Shown here in pieces: positions 1 through 8,890 of a DNA stretch of 64,000 bases (position 1 is its first letter; each line of letters begins with the position of its first letter). The stretch spans positions 12,109 to 76,108 of the forward strand of contig CAYQUC010000005.1 of assembly GCA_964420605.1 (NCBI GenBank). The letters run 5' to 3'. The notes under the pieces are model-generated. The model was not told where the DNA came from. It made no database searches and was given only the letters and a program-made list of their open reading frames with translations. Source of the stretch: CAYQUC01 sp964420605 (GTDB taxonomy: Bacteria > Pseudomonadota > Gammaproteobacteria > UBA6429 > Thiohalophilaceae). Position numbers and translations under genes: made by a program.

Positions 1-873
1 AAAATCATTTCCATCTTTAAATGATTTTTTATACGATTCCAGACTGCGATAAAATGCATAAAATTCTGCGTTTTGCTTATACGCATCAGCAAAAATCTTG
101 GCTGAGGTTGCATCACCTTCACCACGCGTAATTTGTCCATCACGTTCAGCATTAGCTATAATAATAACTTTGTCTTTATCGGCTTTTGCTTGAATTTTAT
201 TCGCTTCACTGACACCTTCTGCACGGTACCGACGAGCCACTTTTTCTCGATCAGATTTCATACGCTCAAATGTTTTACGTAAGATATCATCTGGCAATTC
301 TATTCGTTTAATTCGAACATCAATAATTTTCACACCAAAACCAGGATCTTCATTTTCTTTTAAAACAAAACCTTCTTCTTTGATAATTAAACCAGTGCTC
401 AACAAATTCATTTCTTTGGTAACTTGTTGCATGATTTGCTCACGCTCTGTTGACACAACCTGACGTTTTGATTTTTTTGCAAAGACATCTAATAATGCCT
501 GATTCACAATTGCATATAATCTTCCTTCGGCTTCTTTGTTAATTTTATTAACGCCGGTGGTATTTTTAATGTAAAATTCTTCAATATCATAAATTTTCCA
601 TTTGATATAATAATCAACATTTAAAATTTCACTATCAGCCGTGGTAAAAAATTGCGGACGAACATCAAATGTTTGAATTCGTTTATCGAATTTTTTAATA
701 TTATTAATAAATGGCATTTTAACGTGTAACCCAGCATCGATTTTCGAATCTGAAAATTTACCCAAAGCAAATTTAACTGCAAATACCCGTTCATCTACCG
801 TGTAGAATGAATTCGCTGCAATAATCAAGGCTACTGCCAAGATTATAAACATTGACCACATTTTAGCTGTCAT
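1..873 (-). CDS. hflC: HflC, FtsH-associated membrane protease modulator (3' end cut off by window)
   Basis: HflC is a band-7/SPFH inner-membrane protein that, with HflK, forms the large periplasmic cage around the FtsH protease and tunes its turnover of membrane and regulatory proteins. The frame is open from its ATG at 873 to the window edge, giving 291 residues; E. coli HflC has about 334, so only a short C-terminal piece is missing. One N-terminal membrane segment (about residues 5-22) is followed by the SPFH domain and a charged helical region rich in Glu, Lys and Arg. Its ATG overlaps the hflK stop codon (TAATG), so the two are translationally coupled, as expected for a fixed-ratio complex. 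Confidence 0.93.
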   Translation of the reverse strand, partial: MTAKMWSMFIILAVALIIAANSFYTVDERVFAVKFALGKFSDSKIDAGLHVKMPFINNIKKFDKRIQTFDVRPQFFTTADSEILNVDYYIKWKIYDIEEFYIKNTTGVNKINKEAEGRLYAIVNQALLDVFAKKSKRQVVSTEREQIMQQVTKEMNLLSTGLIIKEEGFVLKENEDPGFGVKIIDVRIKRIELPDDILRKTFERMKSDREKVARRYRAEGVSEANKIQAKADKDKVIIIANAERDGQITRGEGDATSAKIFADAYKQNAEFYAFYRSLESYKKSFKDGNDF

Positions 874-2045
874 TATCGTGTTCTCCTGATGCGATCATTG
901 CTGGTATTAATCTGAGAATTTCCGTTTGAAGAATTTGTTTCAATATTCAAATTTTCAAACAACTCACTATCTGACTGTTTATACGACTTTCGTGACTTTA
1001 CAATCTGATCTAAAGGTAAATACATCATGTTATTGCCACCTTTAACATCAACCATCACTTTATTCGAACCGGCAAACACTATTTCCATCGTTTCAAGATA
1101 CAAACGTTGACGCGTCACTTTTGGAGCTCGCTCGTATTCTTTGAGTATTTTTGTAAAACGAGTCGTTTCACCGGTTGCTCGAGCAATAACTTCGGCTTTG
1201 TAAGCTTCGGCTTCTTGCGTAATTCGAGCAGCCTGACCTTCGGCACGAGGTATAACCGAGTTGCCATAACCATTTGCTTTATTAATCGCTTTTTCTTTTT
1301 CTTGTTCGGCTGCTTTTACATCAAAGAACGCAGGTAGAACAACGCTAGGTGCCACCGATTTTTGCATATCAAAACCGCGTAATTGAATACCGGTTTTATA
1401 GATATCAAGAATCACCTGAACTTTAGTTTTTACTTCTTCAGCAATTGCAATACGTCGGCCTTTAATAACGCCTTCAAATTCTTCATGGCCAACAACCTCT
1501 CGTACCGAACTTTGTGTTGCTAATAATATTGATTGATCTGGCAATACATCATTGAACAAATAATCTTTGGCATTCTTAATGTTATATTGAATAACATATT
1601 CAACATCAACAATATTATCATCACCGGTTAACATTAAAGCTTCATCTGTACCTTGCCCAATATTAATTTTACGAACACCCGAAACATTAATAACCGTTTT
1701 GCTTTGAATACCAATCGGTAACCAATGGGGGCCAGGATCGGAAATAGAATGGTATTTACCAAACTGCAATACCACGGCTTGTTTTCCTTCCTCTACAATG
1801 TAGATTCCAGCAAAAGCCCAAACCAAGGCAGCTAGCCCTCCAATAATAATAAAAACTGATGCAATACCTTTAGCACTGCTACCATTTGAACCACCACCGG
1901 ATCCTTTGCCACCAAAAATACCCGATATTTTTTTCTGCACGTTTTTAATTACTTCATCTAAATCAGGTGGTCCCTGATCTTTTTTGCCGCGGTTACCCCA
2001 AGGATCTTTATCTCCCCCAGAACCGCCAGGTTCGTTCCAAGCCAT
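873..2045 (-). CDS. hflK: HflK, FtsH-associated membrane protease modulator
   Basis: HflK is the SPFH-domain partner of HflC in the FtsH regulatory complex of the inner membrane. The N-terminus is a Gly/Asp/Pro-rich cytoplasmic stretch beginning MAWNEPGGSGG, then one membrane helix (near residues 60-80), the band-7 domain, and an Ala/Glu/Lys-rich helical tail. I start at the ATG at 2045. It is preceded by GGAG at 6 nt and its first residues match the family (E. coli MAWNQPG). An upstream in-frame ATG at 2057 would place that Shine-Dalgarno sequence inside the coding region. Length is about 390 residues. It lies downstream of hflX and overlaps hflC by its stop codon. Confidence 0.95.
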   Translation of the reverse strand: MAWNEPGGSGGDKDPWGNRGKKDQGPPDLDEVIKNVQKKISGIFGGKGSGGGSNGSSAKGIASVFIIIGGLAALVWAFAGIYIVEEGKQAVVLQFGKYHSISDPGPHWLPIGIQSKTVINVSGVRKINIGQGTDEALMLTGDDNIVDVEYVIQYNIKNAKDYLFNDVLPDQSILLATQSSVREVVGHEEFEGVIKGRRIAIAEEVKTKVQVILDIYKTGIQLRGFDMQKSVAPSVVLPAFFDVKAAEQEKEKAINKANGYGNSVIPRAEGQAARITQEAEAYKAEVIARATGETTRFTKILKEYERAPKVTRQRLYLETMEIVFAGSNKVMVDVKGGNNMMYLPLDQIVKSRKSYKQSDSELFENLNIETNSSNGNSQINTSNDRIRRTR

Positions 2046-2166
2046 GTATGACTCCATTTGTTATAGTGTTGTATTAATATTTATGGTTTATTTACTTAAA
2101 TTCAAGTCTTTATATCTAAATTATTTGTCTGCTCTTACTTTGTGATTTATTCAGCAAAACTGAATT

Positions 2167-3489
2167 TTATGGGGCTTTGGCTTCTATCGCAAGTTGTCTC
2201 TCCACTAGATCGACTATTTTTTCTTCAATATGTTCTTTTTTACACAATGCAAACCAATCTTTTCGTTTTAAGGTGACTTCCATGGTGGTATTACCTTCAT
2301 CCGTTACTTGTTCATTTTGAACCGTGCCCTTTTCATACAGAGCTGCGCGTAAACGACCTTCACTCGGACTTAATGAAATCTGGTGTTTAATACTATCCTC
2401 TTCCAGTATCTCATTAAGTACTTGTTGTAATTCAGCTAAGCCATCACCATTTAAGGCAGAAACCCAAACACGTTGCACATTACCATTACCATCGCGATCA
2501 ACTCGAGCTGTAGTATTACTACTTAGACAGTCAACTTTGTTGTAAACCTCAATTGTCGTTACCTTATCGGCTTTTATCTCCTTTAAAACCTTATGAACTT
2601 CCCCAATATTTTGCTCACGAATTGGGCTAGAAGCATCAATCACATGCAATAATAAATCGGCATCACAAGTTTCTTGCAAGGTGGAACGAAAGGCTGCTAC
2701 CAAATCATGTGGTAAATCTCGAATAAATCCCACCGTATCCACTAAAATCACGGGATCACCATCGGGAAGTTCGAGTCTGCGTAATGTCGGATCTAATGTA
2801 GCAAATAACTGATCTTCGGCATAAACATCCGCTTTTGTTAAGGTATTAAATAAGGTGGACTTTCCTGCATTGGTATAACCTACTAGGGAAATTGTTGCAA
2901 TATCCGCTCGTTTCCGTGAACGCCGTCCTTGTTCTCGCTGGCTTTGAACCCGCTTTAACCGCTTGTTTAACTGTTTAATTCGCTCGTTTAACAATCGGCG
3001 ATCACTTTCCAACTGAGTTTCACCCGGGCCTCTTAAACCAATGCCGCCTTTTTGACGTTCTAAATGAGTCCAGCCACGAACTAAACGAGTTGCCAGATGA
3101 CTTAATTGAGCGAGCTCAACTTGTAATTTCCCGTCATGCGTTCTTGCTCGTTGAGCAAAAATATCCAGGATCAGACCGGTACGATCCAACACCCGACATT
3201 CAATACTGGCCTCAATATTACGTTCTTGAGCAGGAGACAATTCATGGTTAAATAGTACAATTTCTACATCCAACGATTGCACTAAAGCCTTCAACTCTTC
3301 GATTTTACCTTTTCCAATAAAATGTCGAGAATCAGGCGCTGTGCGTGAGCCGGTGAGAATATCCAATACTTCGGCACCAGCAGACCGGGCTAATTCTTTA
3401 AATTCAGCCAGGCTATCTTCTACAGTGGAACCGTAATACTCAATATGGACAATAACAGCACGTTCGCCACTTTTTGGTCGTTCAAACAA
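2167..3489 (-). CDS. hflX: Ribosome-associated GTPase HflX
   Basis: HflX is an Obg-class GTPase that binds the 50S subunit and splits stalled or heat-damaged ribosomes. The 440-residue protein has the N-terminal HflX domain with the family signature around residues 149-161 (GIGLRGPGETQLE) and a helical linker. The G domain shows G1 GYTNAGKST at 204-212, G2 TLDPT at 231-235, G3 DTVGF at 251-255 and G4 NKVD at 317-320; a short C-terminal domain follows. All nucleotide-binding motifs are intact. It lies 38 nt downstream of hfq and upstream of hflK, the order seen in E. coli. Confidence 0.97.
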   Translation of the reverse strand: MFERPKSGERAVIVHIEYYGSTVEDSLAEFKELARSAGAEVLDILTGSRTAPDSRHFIGKGKIEELKALVQSLDVEIVLFNHELSPAQERNIEASIECRVLDRTGLILDIFAQRARTHDGKLQVELAQLSHLATRLVRGWTHLERQKGGIGLRGPGETQLESDRRLLNERIKQLNKRLKRVQSQREQGRRSRKRADIATISLVGYTNAGKSTLFNTLTKADVYAEDQLFATLDPTLRRLELPDGDPVILVDTVGFIRDLPHDLVAAFRSTLQETCDADLLLHVIDASSPIREQNIGEVHKVLKEIKADKVTTIEVYNKVDCLSSNTTARVDRDGNGNVQRVWVSALNGDGLAELQQVLNEILEEDSIKHQISLSPSEGRLRAALYEKGTVQNEQVTDEGNTTMEVTLKRKDWFALCKKEHIEEKIVDLVERQLAIEAKAP

Positions 3490-3527
3490 ACTAGAGACTC
3501 CCGTACCAACTGAATATCAGTGTTATA

Positions 3528-3788
3528 TTAACTGTTACCAGTGCCAGTGCTCGATGATTCAATTTCATCAGCCATTGGTAACTTAATATTACGTGATGGG
3601 ACAATCGTGGAGATTGCATGTTTATATACCATTTGATTAACACTATTACGTAATAACACGACAAATTGATCAAAGGACTCAACTTGCCCTTGTAACTTAA
3701 TGCCATTTACGAGAAAAATAGACACAGGAATACGTTCTTTCCTGAGCGCATTTAAGAAAGGATCTTGCAATGCTTGCCCTTTACCCAT
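3528..3788 (-). CDS. hfq: RNA chaperone Hfq
   Basis: Hfq is the hexameric Sm-like RNA chaperone that pairs small RNAs with mRNAs and affects mRNA decay. The 86-residue protein carries the full Sm fold: the N-terminal helix (QDPFLNALRKER), Sm1 with VNGIKLQGQ and FDQFV, and Sm2 with YKHAISTI. A short Ser/Thr-rich acidic tail follows, shorter than that of E. coli Hfq (102 residues). AGGAG precedes the ATG. A sigma-70-like promoter sits about 65 bp upstream in a 202-bp gap after miaA, so hfq-hflX-hflK-hflC can be transcribed independently of the upstream genes. Confidence 0.97.
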   Translation of the reverse strand: MGKGQALQDPFLNALRKERIPVSIFLVNGIKLQGQVESFDQFVVLLRNSVNQMVYKHAISTIVPSRNIKLPMADEIESSSTGTGNS

Positions 3789-3853
3789 AATAAAATCTCC
3801 TTGTATTCTAATTGTATGGAGTATATTTGCCCCGTATTCGGGATCTCATAACG

Positions 3854-3882
3854 ATTAAAAAATGACCATTAAAAGTAGTCAA
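3854..3882 (-). promoter_or_regulatory. Candidate sigma-70 promoter for hfq
   Basis: On the minus strand TTGACT (3882-3877) and TTTAAT (3859-3854) are separated by exactly 17 bp, in the 202-bp space between miaA and hfq. A start would give a leader of about 60 nt. I see no sigma-32-type CCCCAT element here. Confidence 0.5.
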
Positions 3883-3990
3883 CAACTTAAAATTTACAAA
3901 AAATTCGTGGTTTGCAGACTAATACTAGCACAAACTTGTCGCTAAAATAACGCTAGAGAGTGGTAGTCTGTTCTATACACTTCAAAATGA

Positions 3991-4947
3991 TTAAACGATG
4001 TTTAAATATGGGGATTGGCTCAATTTTTTCAAGACTTTCTCCATAATTATTTTATCTAAACTATCAAACCAGTCCTCAGGTGACTCCGATCGTAACCAAG
4101 TGAACTGTCGTTTAGCTAATTGCCGAGTACTAATGACAGCACGCTCAATCATCTCTGATTTTGATAGTGAGCCATCCAGATATTCCCAAACTTGGCGATA
4201 GCCAACACAACGCATCGATGGATTATCCAAACTCAAATCACCGCGGCGATAAAATTGTTCAACTTCTTCAATTAAACCATTATTAATCATTTGAGTAAAT
4301 CGTGTTTCAATATTAGCATGTAATACGCTGCGTATTGAAGGTGCCACCACTATATCAATAATATTATAATCTAATTTATTACCCTTACTTTTCTCATGAT
4401 ACTCGGAAATCGGGATACCGGTTAATTCAAATACCTCTAAAGCGCGCTGTACACGTTGAGGATCATTTGGATGTAACCGCGCCGCGGTTTTTGGATCGAT
4501 CTGTGTTAACTTATCATGTAGGTATCCGCTGCCTTTTTCTGCTGCAAGTAATTCCAATTTTTCACGAACCGCCGGATTACTACCAGGCATATCCGATAAT
4601 CCATGCCGCAGCGCTTTGTAATATAACATCGTTCCACCAACTAATAAGGGGATGCGATTATTGCTGATAATATCGTTCATTTCACGTAATGCGTCATCAC
4701 AAAACTGCGCTACAGAATAGGATTCACTCGCATCAATAATATTAATTAATCGGTGTGGAGCTTGTGCCAGGGTTTTGGCATCAGGCTTAGCCGTGCCAAT
4801 ATCCATGTCAACATAGATTAATGCCGAGTCAACACTAATAATATCAACGGGGAAATGTTTAACAAGTTCAACAGCGATAGCCGTCTTACCTGATGCGGTT
4901 GGTCCCATTAAAAAAATTGCCGATGGTAATGATGTAGAGTTATTCAC
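3991..4947 (-). CDS. miaA: tRNA dimethylallyltransferase MiaA
   Basis: MiaA transfers a dimethylallyl group to N6 of A37 in tRNAs reading codons that begin with U, the first step of ms2i6A synthesis. The 318-residue protein begins with the P-loop GPTASGKT (residues 15-22), then the DSALIYVDMDIGTAKP substrate-binding region and GGTMLYYKAL, all typical. It starts 28 nt downstream of the mutL stop and is followed by the hfq promoter region. Length and motifs are those of a normal functional enzyme. Confidence 0.96.
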   Translation of the reverse strand: MNNSTSLPSAIFLMGPTASGKTAIAVELVKHFPVDIISVDSALIYVDMDIGTAKPDAKTLAQAPHRLINIIDASESYSVAQFCDDALREMNDIISNNRIPLLVGGTMLYYKALRHGLSDMPGSNPAVREKLELLAAEKGSGYLHDKLTQIDPKTAARLHPNDPQRVQRALEVFELTGIPISEYHEKSKGNKLDYNIIDIVVAPSIRSVLHANIETRFTQMINNGLIEEVEQFYRRGDLSLDNPSMRCVGYRQVWEYLDGSLSKSEMIERAVISTRQLAKRQFTWLRSESPEDWFDSLDKIIMEKVLKKLSQSPYLNIV

Positions 4948-4975
4948 AAGGATATCTATTTATTTTGAATTCTAA

Positions 4976-6739
4976 TTATAGTAATTTTTTAACTGTTTTA
5001 TTAAACAAACTAGTTAAATCATCAGGCTCAATGTTATGCCACCAAATATTCTCGTTTGCCATTACTGCCGTATTATTTAATTCATTAAGTTCGATTATTA
5101 ATAATGTTGCTGCTTCAAAATCAAATTTTGAGGTAACAACAAGCTCAGAGCTGCACAATATAGCCAGTAACTCATTTATTTGAAATTGACTATTTTCAAT
5201 TAAAAAGTTAGCCATATTCCTAAGTAATTTACAATAATCCACATTACGCAAAACAACAGGGATCGCTCGTAACAGTAACGACTCAATTCCAGTAACAGTG
5301 AACTCAATACCAAGATTATTTAAAGTATTGACCTGTGATTCTAAACTATCAATTTGATTTTTTTTGAGCGTTATTGAACTCGGAATCAATAAGGGTTTCG
5401 GCTTTATTTTATCATCTTTAAATTCCAATTTTAAGTTATATAGCTTGATATAACTTTGTGCTTTTAAAGTGTCAATTACGATTAGAGCATTATTAGAATC
5501 TATCATTATATAACGATGTTCTAAAATTTTAAGTATTTTACCAAAAAAAAAATTATACTCAAAGCTTGGTGGTCTTATTTTTTCTGAATGAATATTATAA
5601 TCAGAAGACGAATCCCTTATAACATTATGATTGGTATTGCCTACAACCGGAAAGTTATCAGTCAAGTATTTTAAGTTAGGCTCATTTGTTATGTTGAAGT
5701 TTAATGCTTTAGTGATAACATGAGTTAAAAAATCATGCACTATACGCATTTCAACAAATCGAACTTCATGTTTTGTTGGGTGAACATTAACATCAATGGA
5801 TTCTGTATTAATAGTTAAATACAATATATAGGCGACATAACGCCCTTCCGGAATTTTATCACTGAAAGCCGATCTAATCGCATGAAAAATAAACCTGTCT
5901 CGAATTATACGGCCATTAATATAAAAATATTGAATATCTGCACTTGAGCGCGAATAATTTTGTTTAGCTAACCAACCTGTTAACCTCATTCCAGATGCTT
6001 CAAAATTTAACGAGACGGTATTATCATAAAATGTTTTACCGCATATTTTTAATACTCGACGTGCTTTTGATTGTTGATCTAAAGCTTGTTGCAATCGGTA
6101 TATTTCTCGTTCATTATGAATAAAAGTAAACCCAGTATTAAAATCACTTAGCAGCAATTGCTTTATAACTCGTTCAACGTGTAAATATTCTGTTCGTTCA
6201 GTTCGTAAATATTTTTTACGAGCAGGTGTATTATAAAAAATATTATTAGCAGATACAGTTGTACCAATTGGATGGGCGATTGGAACTGGTTTTAATTTTT
6301 CAAGATCGTGCAGATCATACGAAGCACTATTCTCATTAGAATAATCCAACTTCCAGGCTGTATCATCGTCAGCCACTCTTGATAAAATTTCAAATTTAGA
6401 AACTGATGCAATACTGGCTAATGCCTCACCTCTAAAACCTAAAGTATTAATATGCCCAAGTTGTTCCTGAGTATGTAGTTTGCTTGTTGCATGAGGACTG
6501 ACAGCAAGACAGAGTTCATTAGCTGGAATTCCATGACCATCATCAGTAACACTAATTCTTTCCAGACCTGCTTGCACAATATCAATCCGGATATGTTTTG
6601 CTCCCGCATCAATACTGTTTTCAATCAGTTCCTTCAAAATCGATGCAGGTCGTTCAACAACCTCACCCGCAGCAATCTGATTTGATAAACTAATGGGTAA
6701 TTTGCGGATAGGGTTTTTTGAGGGGATATGGTTTGACAT
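4976..6739 (-). CDS. mutL: DNA mismatch repair protein MutL
   Basis: MutL is the GHKL ATPase linking mismatch recognition by MutS to strand incision. Counting from an upstream in-frame TTG (6757), the N-terminal ATPase motifs are complete: ENSIDAGA from residue 46, DDGHGI from 72, ATSK at about 90-93 and GFRGEAL at 107-113. I prefer the ATG at 6739, which gives 587 residues. The C-terminal half is strongly diverged: the DQHAxxE endonuclease motif is absent, and its place is taken by sequence around DTLKAQSYIKLYN. Absence of the nuclease motif is usual in MutH-using gammaproteobacteria. It lies between amiB and miaA in the conserved cluster. Confidence 0.93.
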   Translation of the reverse strand: MSNHIPSKNPIRKLPISLSNQIAAGEVVERPASILKELIENSIDAGAKHIRIDIVQAGLERISVTDDGHGIPANELCLAVSPHATSKLHTQEQLGHINTLGFRGEALASIASVSKFEILSRVADDDTAWKLDYSNENSASYDLHDLEKLKPVPIAHPIGTTVSANNIFYNTPARKKYLRTERTEYLHVERVIKQLLLSDFNTGFTFIHNEREIYRLQQALDQQSKARRVLKICGKTFYDNTVSLNFEASGMRLTGWLAKQNYSRSSADIQYFYINGRIIRDRFIFHAIRSAFSDKIPEGRYVAYILYLTINTESIDVNVHPTKHEVRFVEMRIVHDFLTHVITKALNFNITNEPNLKYLTDNFPVVGNTNHNVIRDSSSDYNIHSEKIRPPSFEYNFFFGKILKILEHRYIMIDSNNALIVIDTLKAQSYIKLYNLKLEFKDDKIKPKPLLIPSSITLKKNQIDSLESQVNTLNNLGIEFTVTGIESLLLRAIPVVLRNVDYCKLLRNMANFLIENSQFQINELLAILCSSELVVTSKFDFEAATLLIIELNELNNTAVMANENIWWHNIEPDDLTSLFNKTVKKLL

Positions 6740-6899
6740 GTTAGCTATTAGTTTCAAATTTATAATGATATTTAATATAAATTATCATTGCTGCCCTATT
6801 AACTCTAAATAATAAAGCTAACAGAACAGTTGTAATAGATTAATGATGAATCTATCGGGTAAAATTTTCAGTTCACCGTTATTTAACTTTATAATAAAT

Positions 6900-8213
6900 T
6901 TAAATAACCGGTATTTGAAGTATTTTACCAACTAATAATTTATCCGTTGATAAATTATTAGCCAAACGAATTCCTTTGACGCTCACTTTATATCGTTTTG
7001 CAATATGTGATAATGTTTCACCACTCGTAATTTTATGTTCGTGCTGCTTCAGTAATGCGAGTTTAGTTCCAGGAGGCGCATTCGATTTAAAGTAGTTTTG
7101 TACACCCCGTAAAATTGCTTTTGACATTTTCTTTTGATAGTTGCCATTGCGTAATCGAGATTCTTCTTTTGGATTTGAAATAAATGCCATTTCAATTAAA
7201 ATTGATGGCATATCTGGCGCTTTTAATACCCGAAAACCCGCCTTTTCAACATGATTTTTATGCAGTGAATTAACACCTTTTAATTTACGTAAAACTTGTT
7301 TAGCAACTCGGTGGCTGTCTTCTAGGGTCGAATTTTTTACCATGTCAACTAAGACCAATTTAAGTAAATCGCCTTTATCTCCTAAACTCACACCACCAAT
7401 CAAATCAGAATTATTCTCTTTATTGGCTAACCAGCCTGCGGCTTCACTACTTGCGCCATTATCTGAGAGTACATAGACTGATGAACCTTTTGCCTTTTTC
7501 GTACGAAAAGCATCAGCATGTAATGAGATAAATAAATCAGCTTGAACATCTCTTGCAATTTCTACGCGCTTACCTAGGCCAACATAATAATCACCTTTTC
7601 TGATTAATATCGCCTTCATGCCATGTTGTTTATTAATTTTTTTAGCCAGTTTTTTAGCTACTTGCAACACAATTTTCTTTTCTTTTGTGCCACGATAACC
7701 TATTGCACCCGGATCGTCACCGCCATGTCCCGCATCAATAGCAATAATAACATCACGAGGTTTATTGACATTAAAGCGTCTAATTTTAGGTTTGCTTTTT
7801 TTACGAGTGTGTTTTTTATTAAATAAATCTAAAACTAATCGATGGCCATAGTCTTTGTTTGGTGATAAAACAAAGCTTTTTGGCTGCACTGCTTTTTTTA
7901 AATCAAGAACAATGCGCAAATCATTTTTATTTCGTTTTGCAGCTCGCACACCGCGCAACAGAGAGTCATTGCCATCAAGCTGTAAATTGGATAGCGATGC
8001 AATCAAACTGGTATTTTTTAAATCAATAACTATTCTATTCGGGGACTTCATGGTAAACAAGTCATGCGTAACTCGTTTACTTAAATCAAACACCAATCGA
8101 GTATTATCCGGAGCTTGCCAGATACGCACGCCCTCAATAAATGTCTTCGCATAACCACTTTGTGCAAAAGCGAAAAAAGATAACACGAAAAAGAATAATC
8201 TGAGTTTAAACAT
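6900..8213 (-). CDS. amiB: N-acetylmuramoyl-L-alanine amidase (AmiB type) with LysM domain
   Basis: This periplasmic zinc amidase removes stem peptides from murein and acts in daughter-cell separation. Domain order: a Sec signal peptide (residues 1-22, ending SGYA), an AMIN septal-targeting domain (about 25-130), a basic linker, an Amidase_3 domain (about 153-375) and a C-terminal LysM domain (about 392-437). Zinc and catalytic residues are visible as H163 (AGHGGDDPGA), E178, H232 (SLHAD) and E341 (ILIEMAF). The gene order tsaE-amiB-mutL matches E. coli; the LysM tail resembles Pseudomonas AmiB. The AmiB rather than AmiC name rests on this context. Confidence 0.93.
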   Translation of the reverse strand: MFKLRLFFFVLSFFAFAQSGYAKTFIEGVRIWQAPDNTRLVFDLSKRVTHDLFTMKSPNRIVIDLKNTSLIASLSNLQLDGNDSLLRGVRAAKRNKNDLRIVLDLKKAVQPKSFVLSPNKDYGHRLVLDLFNKKHTRKKSKPKIRRFNVNKPRDVIIAIDAGHGGDDPGAIGYRGTKEKKIVLQVAKKLAKKINKQHGMKAILIRKGDYYVGLGKRVEIARDVQADLFISLHADAFRTKKAKGSSVYVLSDNGASSEAAGWLANKENNSDLIGGVSLGDKGDLLKLVLVDMVKNSTLEDSHRVAKQVLRKLKGVNSLHKNHVEKAGFRVLKAPDMPSILIEMAFISNPKEESRLRNGNYQKKMSKAILRGVQNYFKSNAPPGTKLALLKQHEHKITSGETLSHIAKRYKVSVKGIRLANNLSTDKLLVGKILQIPVI

Positions 8214-8319
8214 AAATTTCTATACTACTTAATATCATTATAAAAAAATTAACATAATTCTTATCTTATTATGGGTCAAAATTGTGCGTTACTTCAAGTA
8301 TTTTATCGGCAATTCTTCA

Positions 8320-8343
8320 TATATCTTAAATGGTTAAGATATA
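8320..8343. repeat. Perfect 10-bp inverted repeat with 4-nt loop, between tsaE and amiB
   Basis: TATATCTTAA (8320-8329) and TTAAGATATA (8334-8343) are perfectly complementary around ATGG. It lies in the 223-bp space between tsaE and amiB, about 107 bp upstream of the amiB start. It could be an attenuator, operator or RNA-processing hairpin. No U-tract follows on either strand. Confidence 0.45.
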
Positions 8344-8404
8344 AAGCTCGTGTTATCTCTCAAACTCGACTAAACCGATCTATTTACATATTTATAGTGC
8401 AATT

Positions 8405-8424
8405 TTTGGCAAAACAATGCCAAA
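8405..8424 (-). terminator. Weak hairpin downstream of tsaE
   Basis: TTTGGCA (8405-8411) pairs with TGCCAAA (8418-8424) around a 6-nt loop, 12 nt beyond the tsaE stop codon. Only a short A/T stretch follows, so termination may be partial. Confidence 0.35.
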
Positions 8425-8436
8425 TAAATAAATTAA

Positions 8437-8865
8437 TCAGTTAATTATTAACTGTCGGCCATTATCCTGAATATCGAGCCGAATTGTTAATTCCGCAGCT
8501 GGTAACCAGCCTTCTCCCTGTTCAGGCCACTCGATTAAACAAATTGAATTCTTGTGAAAGTAATCACGAGCGCCCATAAATTCTAATTCCTCGGGATCAC
8601 GCATCCGGTATAGATCAAAATGATAAAATTCAATATTATCAATAATATAAGGTTCAACAAGAGTATAAGTTGGACTCTTTACTGTACCTTGATAACCTAG
8701 TGCATGAAATAACCCTCGTACCAAGGTAGTTTTACCCGCACCTAAACCCCCAATAAGATAAATTACTTTTGGATGTTCGTACTGTTGACACAATTCTGCT
8801 AATTCAGTTCCAATCGCAACTGTCTGAGTTTCATCACTCAGAAAACGTGAGGTAATATCGTTCAT
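8437..8865 (-). CDS. tsaE: tRNA threonylcarbamoyladenosine biosynthesis ATPase TsaE
   Basis: TsaE is the ATPase that works with TsaB and TsaD to make t6A37 in ANN-decoding tRNAs. The 142-residue protein has a Walker A motif GGLGAGKTT at residues 39-47, the family signature SPTYTLVE at about 64-71, and the late VECPEQ-like segment here written LIEWPEQ. Length is normal. It follows nnr by 25 nt, the pairing also seen in E. coli, and is probably co-transcribed with it. Confidence 0.96.
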   Translation of the reverse strand: MNDITSRFLSDETQTVAIGTELAELCQQYEHPKVIYLIGGLGAGKTTLVRGLFHALGYQGTVKSPTYTLVEPYIIDNIEFYHFDLYRMRDPEELEFMGARDYFHKNSICLIEWPEQGEGWLPAAELTIRLDIQDNGRQLIIN

Positions 8866-8890
8866 GGTTATTTAAAACAAAGACTAAGGA

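Noticed and set aside
873..2057. Longer HflK start at 2057
   Set aside because: GGAG needed for the family-matching start at 2045 would lie in its coding sequence.
7855..8154. Plus-strand 99-codon open frame inside amiB
   Set aside because: Antisense to the AMIN domain region; composition follows the host gene.
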